NCBI GenBank assembly: GCA_017960985.1
Contig: JAGCYD010000076.1
Location: 1 to 33,409 of the forward strand
DNA: 33,409 nt
Direction of reading: 5' to 3'
Source: Bacteroidaceae bacterium
Lineage (GTDB): Bacteria; Bacteroidota; Bacteroidia; Bacteroidales; Bacteroidaceae
Made by a program: the position numbers and the translations under genes. The notes under the pieces are model-generated. The model had not been told where the DNA came from, made no database searches, and saw only the letters and a program-made list of their open reading frames with translations. Position 1 is the stretch's first letter; every line of letters starts with the position of its first letter. Of this stretch, positions 1-7,963 are shown piece after piece.

Positions 1-779
1 AGGCAGAACTGGAGATACAGACGGCAGCAATCACCCAGAAGTATGACCGCGAGATTTCACTGGCAGAAGGGAACAACTACAAGGTGAAGCGGTTGGAGAA
101 GCAGAAAGAGAAGGAGATAGCCAAAGCCAAGAACGAGGCGAACAAGAAGATGTTTGCCATGCAGGTGATTCAGGCGGTGGCACAGACGGCCACGAACGCC
201 ATCAACGCATACGGCTCGGCAGCGGCAATTCCCGTTGTGGGCTTCGTGATGGCTCCTATAGCGGCAGCAATGGCTGTAGCTGCAGGTATGCTTCAGGTGG
301 CAGCCATAAAGAAGCAGCAACAGGCTTCGGAGGCACAGGGCTACGCAGCCGGTGGCTTCACGCCGGAAGGTGCAGCAGACGAGCCGGTGGGTATCGTTCA
401 TGCAGGGGAATGGGTGGCATCGCAGAAACTGGTGAAGAATCCTGCCACACGTCCCTTGCTGGAGGCTTTGGACTATGCACAGCGCACGAACTCCATAGGT
501 TCTCTTTCTTCTTCTGATGTGTCCCAGTCAATAACGGCTCCTTCGGTACTGGCTCAGTCTGCCATACGGTCGCAGTCGGTACCGCAGCAGGTGATCGTGC
601 AGAATACGCCTCCTGCTTCTGACAATGGGCTGACTGATACCATAAAGCTATTGCGCGACAGGCTGGATGAGCCGTTCCTGACCGTGAACAGCGTCACGGG
701 GGAGACAGGGATGAAACAAGCGCAGGACGAGTACGACAGACTGATGAGAAACAAGACACCGAAATCACGCAGGTCATGA
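1..779 (+). CDS. Phage tail tape measure protein, C-terminal part (5' truncated by the window)
   Basis: The reading frame is open from the left edge (frame starting at base 3), so this is the C-terminal ~259 residues of a longer protein; the GTG at 84 is internal, not the start. The visible part begins with a Lys/Glu-rich helix (KRLEKQKEKEIAKAKNEANK). A hydrophobic Ala/Gly/Val-rich stretch follows (IPVVGFVMAPIAAAMAVAAG), then a Gly-rich end (GYAAGGFTPEGAADEPVGIV, HAGEWVASQKLV). This order is typical of the C-terminus of tape measure proteins from Bacteroidetes prophages, which set tail length and help DNA ejection. The stop codon overlaps the next gene's start (ATGA), so the two are translationally coupled. 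The family call is inference from these segments; the N-terminal diagnostic region lies outside the window. Confidence 0.75.
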   Translation, partial: AELEIQTAAITQKYDREISLAEGNNYKVKRLEKQKEKEIAKAKNEANKKMFAMQVIQAVAQTATNAINAYGSAAAIPVVGFVMAPIAAAMAVAAGMLQVAAIKKQQQASEAQGYAAGGFTPEGAADEPVGIVHAGEWVASQKLVKNPATRPLLEALDYAQRTNSIGSLSSSDVSQSITAPSVLAQSAIRSQSVPQQVIVQNTPPASDNGLTDTIKLLRDRLDEPFLTVNSVTGETGMKQAQDEYDRLMRNKTPKSRRS

Positions 780-2566
780 TTATACTGATAGACAAAAAGG
801 AGGCGGTGCTGAAGAAAGGCACCTCGTTTGATTTCATTGCAGAAAACAGCTTCTTCACAGGAGCGGACAGTTACACGCTCTCCATCACTTTTCCCATCCG
901 TGGGTGTGCCCAGAACATCGCCATATTCGGGCATATCTACCGCAAGGACTTTGACTTCACACGGGGATTGCTGGCTTGTGAAATCCACGACCGTAACTTC
1001 CACAAGTACGGGAGCGTGTCCATCGTGTCGGCTACAGAAACGGAGGTGAAGACGCAGTTTTTGGAAGGACGCTCGGCAACAAACTACTATTCCTCGCTGG
1101 ATGACATCTACATCAATGAGATTACGATGCCGCGTATAGACATTGACGCGCACTGGAATGGGGACTACTACCTGCGCTCGTACAGCAAGCAGCGGCAGGA
1201 CGAGGAGGACGGAGGGGAATACTTTGGTTTCGTATGTCTGCCGTGGGTGAACAACACCACGGGGAACATACAGAACAGGATGATTGCCACGAGCAGCCAG
1301 TTCTACTATGCCGGCGGTAATCAGTGGGATGACCCGTATATCATGGGGTTCCCCTTCCTCGTTGAGATAATACGGCAGGTGCTGACACAGACGGGATATG
1401 AGTTTGACTTGTCGCCCATCGAGAACTCGCAGTGGGCTAACCTCGTGGTGTGTCAGGGATTCCCCTTGACATGGGATATGAAGTACATGCACCAGATTCT
1501 GCCGCATTGGACGGTGAGCGAGTTCCTGGAACAGGTGGAGCTGTTGCTGAACGGACAGTTTGCCATAGACAATGATACGCAGAAGATGACCTTCACCTTC
1601 AACAACACCACGATACGCAACCTACGGACAGTGGTCATTGATAAGGTGGTGGATGGGCATCAGGTGGAGATAGCGGAGGCCAGCGAGACAAAGGATGACT
1701 ATGTGGAGCAGAAGAATGTGGCGTATGCGGACTGTGAGCATCAGATGTGGAAGTTCTACTCCTGCGACTGGGTGAGGGGTACGCTGTCGGTGTATTCCTA
1801 CAGCAGCATCGCGGCCATGAAGTCGTCGCTGGATGGTTATCTGGACTGTGCGGGGGCGTACAATTCGTGGGTGTATCGCTACATGCACTATTGCCGTGCG
1901 GAGGACACTTACTTTGTCCTGAAATGTGTGCGCACGCAAAGGATTGGCTCCGTGATTCACCACTATATGCGTTACCAGCCCATCAATGTGTTCAGGCCCC
2001 GCATAGCTAACCAGAGCGAGAACGCACAGACGGTGGAGCTGCGCATCGTACCGGCGTGTATCGACCACACGGACGATACGAACGGGGATATGCTGTTCAT
2101 AGAATGCGGAACATTGGGAGCCGATGATGACAACGCAGAGGACAGGGACGAGAACCAGACACAGGCGGTGAACACGCTCATCATCGGGGAGAAGGAGAAG
2201 AAGGAGGAGTACTTCGACAAAATCTATGTGGCTTTCTGGGATGGCTCATGGCTTCGCTATCATCCGCAAATGCCGCATCCAACCATTGACAAGTTTGAGA
2301 TTATGCCGGATAACTCACAGAAGAGCAATGCTTATTCCATGCGCCTGATAGGCTCGATGACTCCATTCTCGCGGAACACACTGCATAACGTGAACCAGCG
2401 CATGAAGTTCACCTTCTCGTTCCTCTCTGACAACATACCCGATGTGCGCAGCATATTCCTTATTCACGGCAAGAAGTACATGGCTGAAAAGATAACTGCG
2501 ACATTCTCCGCAGAAACAGGAATGTCGCAGTTGCTGAAGATGACTTGTTATCGTCTTGAGGACTAA
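776..2566 (+). CDS. Phage tail-associated protein downstream of the tape measure
   Basis: This 596-residue protein has no signal peptide and no clear membrane segment. It starts 4 bp inside the tape measure gene, the usual place for distal-tail, baseplate-hub or tail-tip proteins in siphophage gene order. The sequence is rich in aromatic residues and predicted beta structure (for example FYYAGGNQWDDP). A central WTVSEFLEQVELLLN helix resembles a segment I have seen in large structural proteins of Bacteroidetes prophages. No enzymatic motif was recognised. Its stop codon directly abuts the stop codon of the convergent integrase, so this is the last plus-strand gene of the phage here. A tail tip or baseplate role is inferred from position; the exact function is unknown. 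Confidence 0.6.
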   Translation: MIILIDKKEAVLKKGTSFDFIAENSFFTGADSYTLSITFPIRGCAQNIAIFGHIYRKDFDFTRGLLACEIHDRNFHKYGSVSIVSATETEVKTQFLEGRSATNYYSSLDDIYINEITMPRIDIDAHWNGDYYLRSYSKQRQDEEDGGEYFGFVCLPWVNNTTGNIQNRMIATSSQFYYAGGNQWDDPYIMGFPFLVEIIRQVLTQTGYEFDLSPIENSQWANLVVCQGFPLTWDMKYMHQILPHWTVSEFLEQVELLLNGQFAIDNDTQKMTFTFNNTTIRNLRTVVIDKVVDGHQVEIAEASETKDDYVEQKNVAYADCEHQMWKFYSCDWVRGTLSVYSYSSIAAMKSSLDGYLDCAGAYNSWVYRYMHYCRAEDTYFVLKCVRTQRIGSVIHHYMRYQPINVFRPRIANQSENAQTVELRIVPACIDHTDDTNGDMLFIECGTLGADDDNAEDRDENQTQAVNTLIIGEKEKKEEYFDKIYVAFWDGSWLRYHPQMPHPTIDKFEIMPDNSQKSNAYSMRLIGSMTPFSRNTLHNVNQRMKFTFSFLSDNIPDVRSIFLIHGKKYMAEKITATFSAETGMSQLLKMTCYRLED

Positions 2567-3799
2567 CTACTTGATGAGATTGGCAAGATTGGAAGCGTGC
2601 CTTTCGATGGTCTTCTTCAATATCTTGGCATACACTTGGGTAGTCCTGATATTGCTGTGTCCCATCATGCGTGCAACATCTTCTATAGGTATGTCATAGG
2701 ACAAGGCCAGAGTAGCAAAGCTGTGGCGGGCAACATGCATGGTCAACGGCTTATGGATTTTGCACTCCACTTCTACAAGGTGTAGATAGTCGTTGGCCTT
2801 CTGATTGCTGATACGCGGTACTTCGTAATTGTATTTCTTCAGCACCTTCATGGCAGGTGGTAGGATAGGAGTGAAGAAGGTGTTGCCCGTCTTGATACGC
2901 TTGCCGTCAATATAGACTTGCCCGTTGATGTTCTCGGTCATCGTCTCAAAATCGAAGTTCTGGCTATCGACATACGAAAGGCCGGTGTAGGCGCAGAATA
3001 TGAAGAGGTCACGGACACGTCCTTCTTTTGGACCCAACTTGCAATCTCTTATCTTTATGAGTTCATCTTCCAAAAGGGGACGGCGTTCCTGACTCTTGCC
3101 ACGCTCGAACTTGCAAAGGGGAGATTCATACGGATCTTTGGCAATGTACTCGTATTGTGCCGCCATCCGTGTGAACTTCTTCACAACTTTGTGATAGTCG
3201 TGAATGGTGGGCTGGGAGCGGTTGGGGTCTTCTTCATGAAGGAAGTCATCAAAGCCCTTGATGTTCCTCGGGGTGAGGTCTGCAAAGCTGTTAAGTTTGC
3301 CATAACGCTTCAGGGCTTCCAAGACAACAGTCCTGCGCTTTGAAGTGTTAGGCTTCAGTTTCTCCTTGGCTATCTGCTCCATGTAAAAATCGAGGAAGCC
3401 GGTTCTGGAGGCTTTCTTTTCCCTTACCTCGCGCTTCTCCTTTGTCCGTGTGGTGTTGATACCAAGATGATTGTCCAGGTTCTCGATGGTGAGTTCCTCC
3501 CTGTTCTTGATCATCAGTTCGACAATGCGCTTGTAGATAGTTACCTGCGCACGGACTTCTTCACTGTACTGATACTCCTTCCACTCGAAAGGGTTGCAGC
3601 TGTGAATGGTTACATACTTGCGGACTCTGTTTGCAAGATAGATACGAATTTCTACCTTGCCGAATCCTTTGTTTAATACCTCTCTCTTGCGGTCATAAAT
3701 GACGCTAACAATTTCCTTTTGCATCTTGCGTGCATTTTGCGCTAATGCAACAGATTCAGACAAAGAGGAAGAGGTGTAATACCTCTGGAACCTCGGCAA
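2567..3799 (-). CDS. int: Tyrosine site-specific recombinase (phage integrase, IntDOT-like)
   Basis: The protein is up to 410 residues. Residues ~27-90 look like the arm-DNA-binding domain of Bacteroidetes integrases, ~130-230 like the SAM-like core-binding domain, and ~240-400 are the catalytic domain. Visible catalytic residues are H355-x-x-R358 (HVARHSFA), H381 (GHSNIRTTQVY) and nucleophile Y390. The position of the first catalytic Arg is Ser275 (YTGLSYVD), the same replacement known for IntDOT of CTnDOT and common in Bacteroidetes integrases, so it need not mean loss of activity. The start is uncertain: an in-frame ATG at 3724 (MQKEIVSVIYDRK) fits the family N-terminus better than the one at 3799. 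It lies convergent to the tail gene and next to tRNA genes, so it most likely integrates and excises this prophage. Confidence 0.93.
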   Translation of the reverse strand: MPRFQRYYTSSSLSESVALAQNARKMQKEIVSVIYDRKREVLNKGFGKVEIRIYLANRVRKYVTIHSCNPFEWKEYQYSEEVRAQVTIYKRIVELMIKNREELTIENLDNHLGINTTRTKEKREVREKKASRTGFLDFYMEQIAKEKLKPNTSKRRTVVLEALKRYGKLNSFADLTPRNIKGFDDFLHEEDPNRSQPTIHDYHKVVKKFTRMAAQYEYIAKDPYESPLCKFERGKSQERRPLLEDELIKIRDCKLGPKEGRVRDLFIFCAYTGLSYVDSQNFDFETMTENINGQVYIDGKRIKTGNTFFTPILPPAMKVLKKYNYEVPRISNQKANDYLHLVEVECKIHKPLTMHVARHSFATLALSYDIPIEDVARMMGHSNIRTTQVYAKILKKTIERHASNLANLIK

Positions 3800-3831
3800 A
3801 TAAAGGGACGAAGGAGATTTTGTGCTTCAAT

Positions 3832-3927
3832 TTTGTGTTACCAAATTAATTTTTCTCATTTTTGCTCATTTTTTGGCTCTGGTAACACAAATTTTGCTAA
3901 AGTTGGTAACACAAATGGTAACACAAA
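3832..3927. repeat. Four copies of an 11-bp motif beside int, possible arm-type integrase sites
   Basis: GGTAACACAAA occurs exactly at 3881-3891, 3905-3915 and 3917-3927, and its reverse complement at 3832-3842. The last two copies start 12 bp apart. All four are upstream of the integrase start and on the side facing the tRNA genes. Tyrosine recombinases with an N-terminal arm-binding domain bind several short repeats flanking the crossover site, so arm-type sites are a natural reading. Autoregulation of int transcription is an alternative. The copies are seen; the function is inferred. Confidence 0.6.
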
Positions 3928-4072
3928 CGTCCAAACATGTCCAATTTTTGCCTTTTGCCATCATTCTGCGCACTCGCAGGTTAAACATTATTTTAACCGC
4001 ATGACGTGATTTACACAGAATGTTGGAACTCTTGATTTTCAGCCACTTACGCTGAATTTCTAATAAAAGAAA
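3928..4072. other. Non-coding junction between phage and tRNA terminator
   Basis: No gene is visible here. It holds a hairpin at 3979-3998 (GGTTAAA, loop CATTAT, TTTAACC) and a smaller one near 4038-4052 (TTCAGC/GCTGAA). ACTCTTGATTT at 4028-4038 is repeated at 4101-4111, on the other side of the tRNA terminator. The phage-chromosome junction should fall somewhere between the integrase start and the tRNA-Glu gene, but the crossover core cannot be fixed without the other end of the prophage. Confidence 0.4.
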
Positions 4073-4106
4073 AAGAGCGTAATATCGTGGTCGATATCAC
4101 ACTCTT
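4073..4106 (-). terminator. Rho-independent terminator of the tRNA operon
   Basis: Read on the minus strand, AAGAG and CTCTT arms enclose an inner ATATCG/CGATAT dyad with a short loop. The stem is followed immediately by a T-rich run (TTTTTCTTTTATT). It starts about 25 bp after the 3' end of tRNA-Glu, as expected for the end of a short tRNA transcript. Confidence 0.8.
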
Positions 4107-4129
4107 GATTTCCATGTTCAGTAACTTAG

Positions 4130-4201
4130 TAGCGCCTACGGGAATCGAACCCGTGTTCCATGCGTGAGAGGCATGTGTCCTAGCCGCTAGACGAAAGCGC
4201 C
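4130..4201 (-). tRNA. tRNA-Glu (anticodon CTC)
   Basis: On the minus strand the gene begins GGCGCTT and ends AGGCGCT plus discriminator A, giving an acceptor stem with a G-U pair at position 1. The anticodon arm is CATGC / CTCTCAC / GCATG, anticodon CTC. The T arm is CGGG-TTCGATT-CCCG. CCA is not encoded. The 3' end faces the phage integrase, the usual orientation for a tRNA used as an integration target. It is cotranscribed with tRNA-Ser upstream. Confidence 0.95.
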
Positions 4202-4233
4202 AAATGGCATCCGAGCCTTTCATTCCCCTTGAG

Positions 4234-4320
4234 CGGAAGCTGGGGGATTCGAACCCCCGGTACGGTAACCCGCACGTCAGTTTAGCAAACTGGTGGTTTC
4301 AGCCACTCACCCAAACTTCC
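4234..4320 (-). tRNA. tRNA-Ser (anticodon GCT)
   Basis: On the minus strand the gene begins GGAAGTT and ends AGCTTCC with discriminator G. The anticodon loop is TTGCTAA (anticodon GCT, reading AGC/AGU). A long variable arm follows (around ACGTGCGGGTTACCGT), diagnostic for class II tRNAs such as Ser. The T arm is GGGGG-TTCGAAT-CCCCC. It is 32 bp upstream of tRNA-Glu and shares its promoter. Its cognate synthetase gene, serS, is in the same window. Confidence 0.95.
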
Positions 4321-4376
4321 TTCCTTTTTGCATCCTCCGATGCTCCACTTTAGGGGTGTTCGTCTCAAATGCGTTG

Positions 4377-4408
4377 CAAAGGTAGTGAAAAACACGCGAA
4401 CTACCAAA
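4377..4408 (-). promoter_or_regulatory. Promoter of the tRNA-Ser/tRNA-Glu operon
   Basis: On the minus strand, TTTG (4405-4408) is followed after 20 nt by TACCTTTG (4377-4384). This matches the Bacteroidetes primary sigma consensus (TTTG, 19-21 nt, TAnnTTTG). Transcription should begin about 50 bp before tRNA-Ser. It lies just downstream of the pcrA stop codon. No terminator is seen between pcrA and this promoter, so readthrough from the long operon is possible. Confidence 0.8.
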
Positions 4409-4426
4409 ATATGGATAGATAAAATT

Positions 4427-6709
4427 CTACTTTTTAATTGTGAACTTAGCAAATCGGAGCAGAAGTTGTTTGCGTCCAGCGTTTTCAAAGTCCACAGTCG
4501 CCTTGGTGTCAAGCCCCGTTCCTTCGAGTGCCATGATGGTTCCTATACCGAATCGGGGATGTTCGATACAGGTGCCGACGGACAATTGACTGCCCTGTGG
4601 CAAGGGTGTTGCACTGGTGTAAGACGACTGGTAGGCTTTAACGGGGCGCAACATCGGTCTTGGTTCGGCCACGGGAGTAGTTCTCTGCATAGGCCGAGGT
4701 TGGCTTTCCCGATGCTGACTGCCAAAGAAGAGACTGCTCTGCTTCTTATTGGAAGTTAAGTAGCGACCATCTATTTCGCTCAGGAAACGGCTGCGTTGGT
4801 TATTTTCAAAGCGTCCGAAACGCATACGCGAATGGCTCCATGTGAGGTACAAACGCTCGATGGCACGGGTTATGGCCACATAGAACAGACGGCGTTCTTC
4901 CTCGATATTTCCCTCATCGGCTGCCATCTCGCTGGGAAATAGATTCTCCTCAAGGCCGACCACGAATACGGCACGGAACTCCAACCCCTTGGCAGCATGT
5001 ATGGTCATCAGTGTGATGGGCGATGTCTCGTCCGACACATCACGGTCCTGGTCAGTAAGCAAGGATACCATCTGCAGGAAATCACCGAGCAACACGGACT
5101 GTCCTTCTTCTGTACGGTCAGCCACAAAGGAGGAAATACTATCCACGAGTTCCTGCAGGTTGGCCTGCCGCTCACGGTCCTCTGGTTCACGACCAGTATT
5201 GATTTCTGCCGACAACCCCGACTCGCGCAACATCCGTACCGCCAATGTATTGGCCTGTTCTGTGGAAACAAGCGCATGGAAGTCCATAACGAACTGAGCA
5301 AAGCGCTGCAATCTGTCTTGCGTCGCGGCATTAACGGACAAGGCGTACTGCATGGGATTCTCTATGACTTGAATGGGACTGACCTGATATTCTGTGGCTG
5401 CCTGAAATACTTTGTCAAGGGTGGTCTTACCGATACCCCGGGTCGGATAATTGATGACACGACGAAGTGCTTCCTCGTCCCGTGGATTCACCGCCAGACG
5501 AAGGTAGGCAAGAGCATCCTTCACTTCCTTGCGCTGATAGAACGACTGACCGCCATAGATACGATAGGGATATTTACGACGGAGAAACTCTTCCTCAAAG
5601 ATACGGCTTTGGTCGTTTGTACGGTACAGAATCGTTATATCGCCGTATGCATACCCCTTGTTGTGCACAAGTTCGTAAATCTTTCGGGCTACAATGGCAG
5701 CCTCTTCCTTGTCGCTATAAGCCTCGCAAACTTCTATCAGTTCGCCTTCGTCCTTCATACTGCGGACATCCTTGTGTATCTGTCGTTGATTGTGGTGGAT
5801 AACACTATTGGCCGCTGCAACAATAGTCTGTGTGGAACGGTAGTTTTGTTCCAATTTGAACAGGCGTGTTCCCTGATACATCTGCTGAAAGGTCAGGATA
5901 TTGTCGATGCGCGCACCTCGGAAACTATAAATGCTCTGTGCATCGTCACCCACCACACATACCTGTTGGCGATGTTGCGTCAGCAGCCAGATTATTTGAT
6001 GCTGGGCATAGTTGGTGTCCTGATACTCATCCACAAGAACATACTGGAATTTATCTTCATACTTCCGACAGATCTCGGGATATTCCTTCAATAATACATA
6101 AGTATAAAGCAAAAGGTCGTCGAAGTCCATTGCATCTGCCTGATGAAGACGATTCTGGTAAATCTGGTATATCTCGTGAATACGAGACATATGGGATGCC
6201 TGGTCGCGTCGCATTATCTGTCTGTCCTGTACATACTGGGACGGACGGATAAGTTCATTCTTTGCTTCACCGATACGATGGGCTACTACACCTGGACGAT
6301 ATACCTTCTCATCGAGCCCCATTTCCTTGATGATATTCTTAATCAGGCTTACCGAATCATGGTCATCGTATATCGTGAAATGACTGCTATAACCAATTTT
6401 GTCGCTTTCGAAAAGCAAGATGCGATAGAATATACTATGGAATGTTCCCATCCACAACATTGCCGCCTCACTCTCCCCCACTAACTTCCCGATACGCTCG
6501 CGCATTTCCTTGGCAGCCTTGTTGGTGAAAGTCAGGGCAAGAATACTCCATGGTTCCATGCCTTGCTGCATCAAGTAGGCTATCTTATAAGTGAGCACAC
6601 GCGTCTTTCCCGAACCTGCTCCAGCGATGACTAACGAGGGGGCATCGCAGCACAAAACAGCCTCACGCTGACTGTCATTAAGTTGGTCGAGTAGATTGTC
6701 CTGTGTCAT
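4427..6709 (-). CDS. pcrA: UvrD/PcrA-type superfamily 1 DNA helicase
   Basis: The protein has 760 residues, normal for PcrA/UvrD. Visible motifs in order are: Q motif (LNDSQREAV), Walker A AGAGSGKT at residues 29-36, Ia (LTFTNKAAKEM), II (VLVDEYQDTN), III (VVGDDAQSIYSFRGA), IV (LEQNYRST), V (TIHAAKGLEF) and VI (YVAITRAIERLYL). The last ~60 residues (from about GTCIEHPRFGIGTI) match the C-terminal Tudor-like domain known to contact RNA polymerase in PcrA/UvrD. It is a 3'-5' ATP-dependent helicase acting in nucleotide excision repair, replication restart and removal of RNA polymerase or recombinase from DNA. Its start overlaps the upstream membrane-protein stop (ATGA), so it is the last gene of the minus-strand operon. 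Confidence 0.97.
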   Translation of the reverse strand: MTQDNLLDQLNDSQREAVLCCDAPSLVIAGAGSGKTRVLTYKIAYLMQQGMEPWSILALTFTNKAAKEMRERIGKLVGESEAAMLWMGTFHSIFYRILLFESDKIGYSSHFTIYDDHDSVSLIKNIIKEMGLDEKVYRPGVVAHRIGEAKNELIRPSQYVQDRQIMRRDQASHMSRIHEIYQIYQNRLHQADAMDFDDLLLYTYVLLKEYPEICRKYEDKFQYVLVDEYQDTNYAQHQIIWLLTQHRQQVCVVGDDAQSIYSFRGARIDNILTFQQMYQGTRLFKLEQNYRSTQTIVAAANSVIHHNQRQIHKDVRSMKDEGELIEVCEAYSDKEEAAIVARKIYELVHNKGYAYGDITILYRTNDQSRIFEEEFLRRKYPYRIYGGQSFYQRKEVKDALAYLRLAVNPRDEEALRRVINYPTRGIGKTTLDKVFQAATEYQVSPIQVIENPMQYALSVNAATQDRLQRFAQFVMDFHALVSTEQANTLAVRMLRESGLSAEINTGREPEDRERQANLQELVDSISSFVADRTEEGQSVLLGDFLQMVSLLTDQDRDVSDETSPITLMTIHAAKGLEFRAVFVVGLEENLFPSEMAADEGNIEEERRLFYVAITRAIERLYLTWSHSRMRFGRFENNQRSRFLSEIDGRYLTSNKKQSSLFFGSQHRESQPRPMQRTTPVAEPRPMLRPVKAYQSSYTSATPLPQGSQLSVGTCIEHPRFGIGTIMALEGTGLDTKATVDFENAGRKQLLLRFAKFTIKK

Positions 6710-7239
6710 CGAATAAAGTCAATCAAGTTGAACAGAAAGAGCATTATTAAGCAAACTATAACCCAATGGTTATGAGGCAAAATAGCGCCAGATAGAAAAG
6801 TAATAATTTCAGTAGGTTTGGTAAGTCTTCCTTGCATTACTGCACGCACTAATGCGAGCAGAATAGCACACATACAGAATACGGGAACAATACCCCGAAG
6901 AAGCGGTGAGGGGAAGAGTCCACCCGTCACACCTAACAGCGGACTGGATGGCAAAAAGAATAACAGCAATAACAACGGAATCCATCCTACTTTACCTATT
7001 TTAATTCCATCTTTCGCCTTCGGGATATACAAAGATACGGTAATAAGAAAAAGGATGAACGACGGCAAGATATTGTGCTTATCCCTCAACGAACGGGTAA
7101 ACAGCCATCGAAGCCCTTCGGCTGAAATCACATTGTGCAATGGGTATCCTAAAGCCGAAAATATCCACGATGCCACAATCGCTAGCAGTATTGTTGCCAG
7201 CAACAGCACTCCTACTATCGTTGCCAGTCTTTTACTCAT
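6706..7239 (-). CDS. Small membrane protein with an AbgT-like segment
   Basis: This is a 177-residue protein with about five hydrophobic segments, starting with KRLATIVGVLLLATILLAIV. The stretch VISAEGLRWLFT resembles a conserved segment of the AbgT (p-aminobenzoyl-glutamate/antimetabolite) transporter family, but those proteins are around 500 residues. This one is therefore either a reduced relative or an unrelated protein with a chance match. The start at 7239 is chosen because its ATG overlaps the response regulator's end (ATGAGTAA); a longer frame to 7308 would run 69 bp deeper into that gene. The 3' end overlaps pcrA by 4 bp. The transport role is not established. Confidence 0.7.
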   Translation of the reverse strand: MSKRLATIVGVLLLATILLAIVASWIFSALGYPLHNVISAEGLRWLFTRSLRDKHNILPSFILFLITVSLYIPKAKDGIKIGKVGWIPLLLLLFFLPSSPLLGVTGGLFPSPLLRGIVPVFCMCAILLALVRAVMQGRLTKPTEIITFLSGAILPHNHWVIVCLIMLFLFNLIDFIR

Positions 7240-7954
7240 CGTCAGGTTCCAAATTGTCAATATCAAGGATATGCAGTTGCAACGCACGAACTGCCAGACG
7301 GGTGGCATTCACACCCATACGCTCCCCTTCTGGGAATAGACGGTTTATCAGTTCCACCTGTCTCTTCTCCAAACTCTTCGTACCAAAGGGCATCCCCTTT
7401 AATTGGGCGATCATGTCCTTGGTGTAGCCCAAAGCAAGATGACGGAGGAATCGCTCGTCGTATTCATCGATATCGTAATTTATCACAGCGTCGTGCTTCA
7501 TAGACTCTGCCATAACAGACTTCTTAAAGCGAGACACTATCTTTTCGAGTATAGGCTGATTAAATACCAACTGCCGTCCCTTCATCACAAGCATGACATC
7601 GTCGCGTGTCAGCAATTCGCCAGTCTTCAGGATAATACCTGCAGCACCAGCCTTGAGCACTTCCACCCAAAGGCGTTCGTTCAGTATCTCTCCCGTAAAG
7701 ATAAGCACCTTAGTCTGAGGATAACGCGCACGAACCTGACGACAAATTTCGACACCTATCGTCGTGCTGCCCCCTAATCCCAAGTCGAGCAACAATAAAT
7801 CCGGCTCTGCCTGACGGAAGAGTTTCCATACTTCGCTTTCGTTCTGTGCCGTGCCAACGACCTCGGCCTCTGGAATCTCACTGCGGAATATCTGTTCGGT
7901 TCCTTTCAACTCAAGCTTGACATCCTCTACAATAATTACTTTGAATGCATCCAT
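7232..7954 (-). CDS. Response regulator, receiver plus LuxR/NarL-like output domain
   Basis: The N-terminal ~120 residues form a receiver domain: acidic pair E10/D11 (VIIVED), phospho-acceptor D57 (DLLLLDLGLGG), a Thr in LIFTGE and the conserved Lys in IILKTGE. Residues ~165-235 resemble a divergent LuxR-type helix-turn-helix (FLRHLALGYTKDMIAQL, then GTKSLEKRQVELINRLF). It follows the sensor kinase gene by 9 bp and is surely its partner. The likely role is a DNA-binding transcription factor switched by phosphorylation at D57. The output domain is divergent enough that DNA binding should be treated as probable, not certain. Targets are unknown. Confidence 0.9.
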   Translation of the reverse strand: MDAFKVIIVEDVKLELKGTEQIFRSEIPEAEVVGTAQNESEVWKLFRQAEPDLLLLDLGLGGSTTIGVEICRQVRARYPQTKVLIFTGEILNERLWVEVLKAGAAGIILKTGELLTRDDVMLVMKGRQLVFNQPILEKIVSRFKKSVMAESMKHDAVINYDIDEYDERFLRHLALGYTKDMIAQLKGMPFGTKSLEKRQVELINRLFPEGERMGVNATRLAVRALQLHILDIDNLEPDDE

Positions 7955-7963
7955 ATCTTACTA

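Noticed and set aside
84-779. Complete 231-aa gene starting at GTG 84
   Set aside because: The frame is open to the left edge with sensible helical sequence, so this is an internal codon of a truncated larger gene.
554-1507. Open frame of 317 codons antisense to the tail genes
   Set aside because: It spans the overlap of two well-supported phage genes and has no domain-like pattern.
2567-3799. Integrase as inactive because the first catalytic Arg is Ser275
   Set aside because: IntDOT and many Bacteroidetes integrases carry the same change and remain active.
4997-6094. Open frame of 365 codons antisense to the helicase gene
   Set aside because: Opposite strand of a clear pcrA with all helicase motifs; no promoter or domain supports it.
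7237-7308. Longer form of the AbgT-like protein starting at 7308
   Set aside because: It would overlap the response regulator by 77 bp; the ATG at 7239 gives the common 8-bp overlap and a clean N-terminal membrane segment.
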